A stretch of 64,000 nucleotides of DNA from Chitinophaga agri (GTDB lineage: Bacteria > Bacteroidota > Bacteroidia > Chitinophagales > Chitinophagaceae), in contig NZ_CP048113.1 of the NCBI RefSeq assembly GCF_010093065.1, positions 7,024,001-7,088,000 of the forward strand, read 5' to 3'. The position numbers and the translations under genes are program-made. Under the pieces are notes generated by a model. It worked only from the letters and a program-made list of their open reading frames with translations, was not told the DNA's origin and did no database searches. Positions 50,201 through 57,100 of the stretch are shown here, piece after piece. Position 1 is the stretch's first letter, and each line of letters opens with the position of its first letter.

Positions 50201-51100
50201 GTGATTTCCCTGTCAAGCCACCTTGTTAAGAAACACTATGACGGTGATCTGCCTATCGGGAAGCCTTTAGCCAACCGTACCGCCTATGTACTCGATAAAC
50301 TGCAACGCCTCCTGCCAGTCGGTATACCCGGCGAGTTATGTGTAGGTGGTGATGGATTGGGACAGGGTTATATCAATAAACCTGCACTGACGGCAGAAAA
50401 GTTCATCCTGCATACAGTCGGAACTGATACGCCTGTGCGCCTTTATCGTACTGGTGATCTGGTCCGCTGGCGCAAAGACGGACAGATGGACTTCCTCGGT
50501 CGTGGCGATGACCAGGTGAAGATCCGCGGATACCGTATTGAACCTGGTGAGATAGAATGGCACATTGCTAATACGCCGTTTGTATCCCAGGCTGTGGTGC
50601 TGGTAAAAGGAGAAGGTAACGCCAGACAACTGGTGGCCTACGTCATTCCTACGGCAGCATACAATAAAGTGGCTTTATTGACACAGCTGCAACAGCATTT
50701 GCCTCCGCATATGGTGCCATCTGTTATTGTCCCGCTGGAGAAATGGCCCCTCACGTCAAATATGAAGATCGATAAACTGGCCTTACCCGATGCAGCCATC
50801 GCTGCGCCACAAAAAGAATATGTAGCGCCACGCACCCAACAGGAACTTTTACTGGCTAACATCTGGGAACAGTTGCTCGGTGTATCACAGATCAGTGTAC
50901 ATGACGACTTCTTTGAACTGGGCGGACATTCCCTGATACTGATGCGCGTGAATGCAAGGATCAAAAAAGATCTCGGACTGGATGTGCCGGTGAAACGTCT
51001 CTTTGAATTCCGCACCGTTGCCATGCTGGCATCCTATCTGGATGTACTCGCTCCTGTTAAACAGACAGCTGTAGCTGACTATGATGTGTTTGAACTTTAA
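41255..51100 (+). CDS. NRPS protein 3: docking-C-A-T-C-A-T-C-A-T (modules 6-8)
   Basis: 3281 residues, built like protein 2, 41 bp downstream of it. A TubC-type docking domain (about 1-60) is followed by an LCL-like C domain (HHIAADG about 209). Module 6 A domain (about 530-1015): D-A-I-G-M-G-G-T-F, GGDSI carrier (about 1068). C at YPMSDIQ about 1148 (HHAMIDG about 1282). Module 7 A domain (about 1607-2095): same signature, GGDSI carrier (about 2144); about 1.4 kb of its DNA is almost identical to that of module 4. C at YPMSDIQ about 2225 (HHALLDG about 2358). Module 8 A domain (about 2682-3160): D-A-L-G-F-G-A-V-I, GGHSL carrier (about 3223). The C-terminal tail ends ...DYDVFEL. The layout suggests protein 3 and protein 2 arose by duplication of an ancestral three-module gene. 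Confidence 0.94.
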   Translation: MNTSSKKAINILKKARTNGVFVFIENDKLKIRANEQVQIDDVLLDEIRQHKTELMHLLRHDLDRGEEVLPHIHPVDRREVTRLPLSFGQEGLWLIDQLDGSAHYHIEALFAVKGELAVAKLEAAFRYIVNRHEILRTVIRQDAGAPYQYILDGNNWHLEVADYTAEAIVSDELLAAWFSRPFDLSADYMLRAGLFKLEERRHLLLINMHHIAADGWAISVLVNELSAIYAAMISDKAVLLPALRIQYADYAAWQRQLVHTGILDKQLRYWEQQLHGITRFSLPYDFIRPAVQSTRGALAKYEIGASLSAALHRLSQEEHVTLFMTLLAAWKVLMYRYSGATDICVGTVIAGRSQQEQEAMIGFFANTLALRSEVRGAIAFRSLLHQLKDTTLSAYEHQDLPFEKVVEVAGEQRDRGHHPLYDVIFTMQNMPEIPALLLGNATLSAVSRQHTTSQFDLNITVVEKSGQLEVNVEYCTDLFLSASIDRLFKHYISLLESVVAAPATLIDDLSIISEQERITLETMTVPPVVAYPADHSVGAVFSQQALTTPDATALLCDDTVLSYEALDAESNRLAAYLVQLGVAPESLVAVCIDRSADLIITLLGILKAGAAFVPIDPRYPQQRITQMLSETAYTIAITNSEYRDLFHHDAQILTLEALQPILGLLPATPLPARATADSLAYVMYTSGSTGRPKGVMVTHRNIVSLALGSGFLDWSADEVLLSTGSPSFDASTIEYWGTLLNGATLVLASEEKLLDSARLKEEISTRHVTRMWFTAGWLHQLIDTDISIFGSLQTVMAGGEKLSETHIGRLRAAYPALTIINGYGPTENTTFSLTYAIPDIIPGQPVPIGYPLSNRIAYVLDSRLQQLPVGVPGELYVGGAGLSRGYLGQPELTAERFVIHPVTGERLYRTGDLARLLPDGSMAYLGRTDDQVKLRGFRIELGEIESVLQESGYVSRSVVVLRGAESTRRLLAYIVPEAGYAEAALLSYLEERLPDYMIPSAVITLDVLPLTSNGKVDKRALPDPEAAQLSAAGYVAPKNATETQLVTIWQEALHVERIGVHDDFFRLGGDSIIAIGVISKIREVFNRAVRLYDLYQQPSVSKLAVVLEQTAVIAPVESEQHIAVKAEVSALKENILSMLTDTGNIADIYPMSDIQGGMVSASLLNPELAMYHDQFAYVFPADLNIPVLEKAFSLLIEKYEIFRTSFNLYLHTEGLQFLHKHIPVRFTQLDWTDISAVNAADRLAAYLREQRLHPFDVEQAPLWRGTLIQLSDQYVFVFEFHHAMIDGWSMASFNTELNNLYATLLTAPAPAALPTLKSSYRDFIIESLVEKRSALHKDFWQSEMSGYQRLDIFTTADTDERVTKVYDAAFLNMLKEKAQKDGISVKSVFLGAYVYVLGMLTHEPELTTGIVTNTRPLIPDGERMLGCFLNSVPLRIQKQHTDGTWKAWFTAIEQRLVVLKEHDRTSLYEIVKASGASFSEENAFFDTLFNFVNFHVYNNLDDGHVEKGLLAAGIDALYEGKQTLNTGFESTNTFLNCAVSLTGGVLAVSYVLRKQLKSTVTLHEFHSWFQAILEKYLYHYDDVADRNAILEVTPARVPLICNRTIPYPADKSVGELFSEQASVHPAVAALSFEDTILSYAELDAWSNRLAAYLVQLGVGAESLIPVCIDRSADLIITLLGILKAGAAFVPIDPRYPQQRIEQMLSETECTIAIVHSEYRGFFNNTVQVLTLEALQPLLGLLPAAPVAVPVTADSLAYVMYTSGSTGRPKGVMVTHRNIVSLALGSGFLDWSADDVLLSTGSPSFDASTIEYWGTLLNGATLVLAAEDKLLDSSQLKETIIDHGVTRMWFTAGWLHQLVDTDISIFSRLQTVMAGGEKLSATHISRLRAAYPDLTIINGYGPTENTTFSLTYCIKELTAGQSVPIGYPLSNRTAYILDNRLQTLPVGVPGELYVGGAGLSRGYLGQPELTAARFIIHPVSGERLYRTGDLARVLPDGSIGYLGRTDDQVKLRGFRIELGEIEQVLQESGMVNHGIVILQGEDSTKRLLAYIVPADGYDETSLLSYLGTRLPDYMIPAAIITLDALPLTNNGKVDKRALPDPGSECQQRDTYVAPRNEMEQALADLWKQALNVARVGIYDDFFQLGGDSIRAIGIVSSLRKHFDSRIKLYDLYSPGHIAGLSALISDLRSQDDDGEDGLRNEVKTEMAALLQHALAVLPDSHHIEDVYPMSDIQSGMIYASLLNPGKGVYHDQFIYPFAIDTQPALLTQAFMQLVQRHSILRTAFNLDINEEGVQVVYKSIPVHITQLDWSATDRVHAGEQLQAYLAAERAKPFDVTKAPLWRCTLIRSRDQYSFVLQFHHALLDGWSVASLNTEFNNNYLALLRDNNMKALPPLKASYKDFVIDSLVEKKRTAGDLFWRQEMDGYKRLDIFTKEVVDERFVRTHPAEYLEQLKQKATTDKISLKALFLAAQLYALGMITAEEEITVGVVTNNRPPIEDGDKILGCFLNTIPFRYYTREEGLTWKDWFENVAGELLRLQEHERTPLSEIARQTGEPGHDRNPFFDVIINFINFHVYDGLQDAIFDKGTATYEEASQLDNGNETTNTFLDCTVSVTGGVLNVIYSLRRAWYADISLERIHTYFTAVLDAYLYQYEMRVNRLYVLGEKETNTLLHQFNPGPVVYPAHLTLTTLFEEHVFWTPTAPALRDNDTVLTYSELNQQADQVAGWLQEQGIKANALVGICTGRTKELIIGILGVLKAGGAYLPLDPNYPQGRLDYMLKDAGARIVLVTAETEEAIGGLLQDAHTLQRLDAPDIWETMPADWPVVAAAQPDDLAYVMYTSGSTGQPKGVAITHKNIISLIRGGNFAGFGPFDSMLSTGSPSFDACTLEYWAMLLNGGQLVLAPEHELLDSNILKHKIAALGITKMWISAGWLHQLIETDIQLLRPLKMLFTGGEKVSSRHINQLRKALPDLEVFNAYGPTENSVISLSSHLVKKHYDGDLPIGKPLANRTAYVLDKLQRLLPVGIPGELCVGGDGLGQGYINKPALTAEKFILHTVGTDTPVRLYRTGDLVRWRKDGQMDFLGRGDDQVKIRGYRIEPGEIEWHIANTPFVSQAVVLVKGEGNARQLVAYVIPTAAYNKVALLTQLQQHLPPHMVPSVIVPLEKWPLTSNMKIDKLALPDAAIAAPQKEYVAPRTQQELLLANIWEQLLGVSQISVHDDFFELGGHSLILMRVNARIKKDLGLDVPVKRLFEFRTVAMLASYLDVLAPVKQTAVADYDVFEL

Positions 51101-51126
51101 TTAACCTGTTTCTAATATTGAATACC

Positions 51127-54100
51127 ATGCAGACGGATTTCAGTAAGGCGATCAATGTATTGAGTAACGCCAGGAAAAGCGGGGTAGAAGTATACCTGGA
51201 AGAGAACAAGATCAAAGTAAAGGTAAAAAAGGATGTGCTGATCGATCAGTCATTGATGGCTGAGATCAGACAGTATAAAGAAGAGATCAGTGACTTTCTG
51301 AAATATGACCTGGAGGACAGACGTTCCGTAAACACCGCTATTCAGCGATCTCCGGTGTTACCCGGAGAAAGGATTCCGCTTTCATACGGACAGGAAGCAC
51401 TTTGGATCATTGATCAGCTGGATGGTAGCAAACAATACCAGATATTGATCCCGTTGCGGCTAAAAGGAGTACCTGATAAAGATGCCCTGGAGGATGCCCT
51501 GCGGGAAATTGTGAACCGGCACGAAGTATTACGCACCGTGATACGCCAGGAGAGTAGTTCGCCTTTTCAGTCTGTAATACAGGCTGATGACTGGCGAATG
51601 GTCCTGCAGGCGGCGCCCGAACTGGCTGACAGTCCTGCCGCCCTGCAGGACAAGATCCAGCGGATCTTTAATGAACCTTACGATCTTTCGGCAGACTATA
51701 TGCTGAAGGCGCATTTGTTAAGTCTTGCGGAGGATGATCATGTACTGGTGCTCTCTATGCACCATATTGCTGCGGATGGATGGTCGCTCTCGGTGATTGT
51801 GCGTGAACTGGCGGAGTTATATGACGCCCGTATCCATCAACGATTTTCTTCCTTATCGCCCTTGCCGATACAATATGCAGACTTTGCCATCTGGCAACGC
51901 CAGCAACAGGCCAATGGTCACTGGCAACAAAAGACCAGCTTCTGGAAAAATTATTTACAGGATGTCACCCGCCTGGAGCTGCCGCTCGATTTTAAGCGAC
52001 CGCCCGTACAAAGTAGTAACGGGCGTATTGCATGGTTTGACATCAACCGGGAGCTGGCGGCAGGATTATCTGCATTATCCTATGAACAGCATACCACCCT
52101 GTTCATGACAATGCTGGCAGCATTCAATGTACTATTGCACCGCTATACAGGACAGACCGATATCAGTGTCGGTACGGCTATCGCAGGCAGGACATCCAGC
52201 GAACTGGAATCGCTCATCGGATTTTTTGCAAATACGATCGTACTCAGGAATGACCTGCAGGGCAATCCGGAATTTCTGACATTGCTGGCCCAGGTAAAGA
52301 AAAATACTCTTAATGCCTATGGGCACCAGGACCTGCCATTTGAAAAGATCGTAGAAGCGGCCGGACAACAACATGACCGTAGTGGTAACCCGCTGGTGCA
52401 GGTACTGTTCAACGTGCAGAATATGCCGGAAGTACCTGCATTGAAGCTGGGAGACCTGTTGTTGACAATGGAGCAAATGGAGCGTGATACCGCCCAGTTT
52501 GACCTGAACATTTCCGTGGTGGCAAAACAGGATGGTTTGATGATCAGTGTGGAATACTGTACGGACTTATTCCTTCCGGAGAGTATTGAGCAGCTGTTCC
52601 GGCATTATATCATCCTGTTGGCAGACATTGTGAAGCGCCCGGCAGTACGCATAGATGAATTATCCCTCTTAAACCAGGAAGAACAACGCAAACTGCAGAG
52701 ATGGAATATGCAACCTGCGCTGACATATCCTTCGGAGAAAACAGTAGGGGAATTGTTCAGTGAGCAGGCGCTTACCAACCATGCGGCAGCGGCTTTGTTA
52801 TATGAAGATACTGTACTTAGTTATGAAGAACTGGAAGCTGCCTCTAATCAGCTGGCAACTTACCTGGTACAATCAGGCGTCGCACCGGAAAGCCTGATAC
52901 CGGTGTGTATAGACCGTTCTGCTGACCTGATCATTACCTTACTCGGGATACTGAAAGCAGGTGCCGCCTTTGTACCATTAGATCCCCGTTATCCGCAGCA
53001 ACGTATTGCGCAGATGTTGTCGGAGACAAATTATACAGTAGCCATCACCAGTAGTGAATACCGTGAACTGTTTGATAGTGATGCACAGATCCTGACGCTG
53101 GAAGCATCGCAGCCTATACTGGGATTAATGCCATCAACACCGCTACCTGTTCGTGTAACGGCAGATAGTCTGGCATATGTGATGTATACTTCCGGCTCTA
53201 CCGGTCGCCCTAAAGGAGTAATGGTCACCCACCGGAATATTGTGAGTCTGGCGGTAGGCAGTGGTTTCCTGGACTGGTCAGCAGATGATGTGTTATTGTC
53301 TACCGGTTCTCCTTCTTTTGATGCGTCCACCATTGAATACTGGGGTACCCTGCTGAACGGTGTCACACTTGTATTGGCGCATGAAGAGAGACTACTGGAC
53401 AGTGTGCAGCTGAAAGAAGAAATTATTGCGCGCCGTGTTACCCGTATGTGGTTTACGGCCGGCTGGCTGCATCAGCTGATCGATATGGATATCAGCATCT
53501 TCGGAAGCCTGAAGACGGTAATGGCAGGTGGCGAGAAGTTGTCAGAGACACATATCAGTCGTTTGCGTGCTGCCTATCCTGATCTGAAGATCATCAACGG
53601 ATATGGGCCTACAGAGAATACCACGTTCTCATTAACCTATACTGTACCCGGTGCCATAGCCGGTCAGCCCATTCCGATAGGTTATCCATTATCAAACCGT
53701 ACGGCCTATGTATTGAACAACAGGCTGGAACAACAGCCTGTAGGGGTGCCCGGTGAGCTATATGTTGGTGGGGCAGGTTTATCCAAAGGGTATCTTGGTC
53801 AGCCGGAGCTGACAGCAGCGCGTTTTATCACACACCCTGCTACAGGTGAACGACTGTACCGTACGGGAGATCTGGCGCGTCTTTTATCCAATGGTAGTAT
53901 CGCCTATCTTGGCCGTACGGACGACCAGGTGAAGCTACGGGGTTTCCGTATAGAGCTGGGTGAGATAGAGGGTGTCTTACAGGAGAGTGGTTATTGCAGC
54001 CGGGCTGTGGTCGTAGTGAGAGGAGACGGTAGTAACAGACGCCTGGTAGCCTATGTCGTACCCACACCTGGTTATGAGGAGTCCGTGTTGTTATCCTATC

Positions 54101-57100
54101 TGGAAGCGCGTTTACCGGGCTATATGATCCCGTCAGCATTGATCACAATGGAAGTACTACCATTGACTAAGAACGGGAAGGTAGATAAACAGGCGTTACC
54201 AGATCCGGAGGAAGGGCAGTTACATGCAAAAGGATATGTCGCTCCACGTGATGCAACGGAGGTACAGGTGGCCGGTATCTGGCAGGAAGCCTTGCAGGTG
54301 GACCGGGTGGGGGTGCATGACGATTTCTTCCGGCTGGGAGGCGATTCTATTATAGCGATCGGGGTTGTCAGCCGGCTAAGACAGTTGTTGAACAGGAATG
54401 TACGGCTGTATGACCTGTATCAGCTGCCGACAGTAGCGCAGTTGTCCGCTGCATTGCCTGCTATGCCGTTCCTGCCGGAAGAAGGAGATGCCATGCATCA
54501 GCAGGTAGAAAGGGAGCTTGCTGCATTAAGAGAGGAGATACTGGCACATCGTGATGATGCAGCTGATATTGCGGATATCTATCCCATGAGTGATATACAG
54601 AGTGGTATGGTATATGCGTCATTGCTGCATCCGGGCGAGGGTATTTATCATGATCAGTTTGCACATGTATTGCCTGCCGATCTGAATACTGCGTTGTTCG
54701 AGAAGGCGTTTGGATTACTGGTGGAGAAACATACCATATTACGTACGGCCTTTGATATGCATGCGCATAGGAATGGTGTGCAGATCGTGTATCAGCAGTT
54801 GCCGGTCAACTTCATGCACATAGATAAGCATGAGCTGACCATTCATAGTGCCGCCCCCTTTGTACAGGCGTACCTGGAACAACAGCGCAGGCATCCTGTT
54901 GATGTGGCGCGTGGACCATTATGGAGAGGCACACTGATCCGCTTGTCCGACTGGTATATTTTTGTGTTTGAGTTTCATCATGCGATGCTGGATGGATGGA
55001 GTGTGGCACACCTCAATACAGAACTGAACAATATTTATTTGCGGTTAAAGGCCAATGAAGAGGTTTCTGACCTGTTAACGCCTTTGAAATGTACCTACCG
55101 GCATTTCATCGTAGACAGCCTGGTGGAAAAGCGCTCGGGCGCACATACGCGCTTCTGGCAACAGCAGATGGATGGCTATAGGAGATTGCAGCTTTTCTCA
55201 GCAGTGCCGGAGCAACGCAAGTACATACATACATATGACGCTGACTACTGGCGCCAGCTCAAACAACGGTGCGATGAGGACAAGCTGTCTGTAAAATCAC
55301 TGTTCCTCGGTGCCTTTCTTTTCCTCACAGGCATGCTGACACATGAAGATGAAATGACTATCGGTCTGACCACGAATTGTCGTCCGGTACGGGAAGATGG
55401 CGACCGGCTGTTGGGTTGTTTCCTGAACACTGTTCCTTTTCGTGTAAGTAAAGCAGCAAAAGATACCTCCTGGAAACATTATTTCCATGGAATAGAAGAA
55501 AAACTGAAGGCAATCAAGGAAAATGAGAACCTGACATTGCCTGAGATAGCCCGTGTAAATAATGAACTGTCTACGGATGAAAATCCTTTCTTTGACATAC
55601 TCTTCAACTTCACTAACTTTTACATTTACGATACGATCTCTCCCGGACTATTCACCGCCGGACATGCTGCTGAAACAGCTGCCGGTCCCGGCCCGGGAAA
55701 TGACAGGACCAATACTTACCTCGACTTTGATGTGAGTATTACAGGGAATGTACTGACCGTTATTTACTCTCAGAACCGGCAACTACTGTCTGGTAAGACA
55801 TTGGAAGAGCTGCATACCTGGCTGGATGCAATACTGGATTGTTACCTGCATCACTATAACGATACGGTGGATGTCAGCAAGGTCTTGTCTCCGGCGGCAG
55901 TCACTGATCTGTTGATCGCGCTTAATCAAACAAACGCTGATTATGACCGCTCCGCTACACTGGTAAGCCTGTTTGAGGCGCAGGCTGCACGGACGCCTAT
56001 GGCTGTTGCTGCCATAGATGATAACAGACAGCTTACGTACGAAGACTTAGATCAACAGGCCGGTAAGGTGGCCCGGTACCTCCGGGAGAAGGGCGTCAGC
56101 AGGGAAATGTGTGTACCTCTATACGCAGGTCGTTCGGTGATGACAGTGGTCGGTATTTTAGGCATATTGAAAGCGGGAGCTGCCTATGTACCTGTTGATC
56201 CTGATGCGCCGGCAGAGCGGGTGAAAGGGATACTGAAGGAGACAGGTGCCGTGTTAATGTTGCATACGGATAAGGACCAGGAAGTTGCTTCGCTGGCAGC
56301 AGATTGTAAAGTCATCGATGTCGCTACCGCCATTACGGTCAGTACATTACAGCAGTCGGCTTCTCCGGAGATCAATGCCACTGACCTCGCGTATGTTATT
56401 TATACCTCCGGCTCAACGGGAGCGCCTAAAGGTGTCATGGTGGAACATTGTTCTGTAGTGAACATGCTGACCGACCGTAAACGTACCTTTGCTATCAACG
56501 GGAATGATCGTGTGCTCATTGCGGCCTCCTTTACATTTGACGCCTCGGTGGAACAACTCTTTCTTGCACTGACCAGCGGTGCCGCTGTGTTTGTTCCGAA
56601 AAAAGAAGCCTTGCTTGATCCGCATACTTTTCATCACTTGTTGTCCGCACAACAGATCACACATCTGGATATCACTCCCGGACTGCTGAAGAACATCCTG
56701 CCATTGCCGGAAGAACATTATCTCCGGACAATCGTGGCCGGTGGTGAAGAATGTCCTGTATGGCTCCCCGCACAGCTCCCGTCAGGCATTACCCTTTACA
56801 ATGAATATGGACCTACTGAAACCACAGTGGTAGCTGTTGCCTATGAATGTCCGAAAGGCGAAGTTGCACACAAGCGTATCCCGGTTGGCCGTCCCATTGC
56901 AAATACCCGTTTATTGATAGTAGATCGTAAAGGTCACCTGTTACCGCGTGGTATTCCGGGTGAGTTATGTATCGGTGGCGCAGGTGTGAGCCGGGGGTAT
57001 CTTAATCAGCAGGCATTAACTGAAGAGCGCTTTGTGCGGGTGAAATATGGAGAGCTGTATGAAGGGGTCGTCTATCATACCGGCGATCTGGTGAGATGGC

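Noticed and set aside
51118..51126. TTG at 51118 as the start of NRPS protein 4
   Set aside because: The ATG at 51127 gives an N-terminus that aligns exactly with protein 2 (DFSKAI...).
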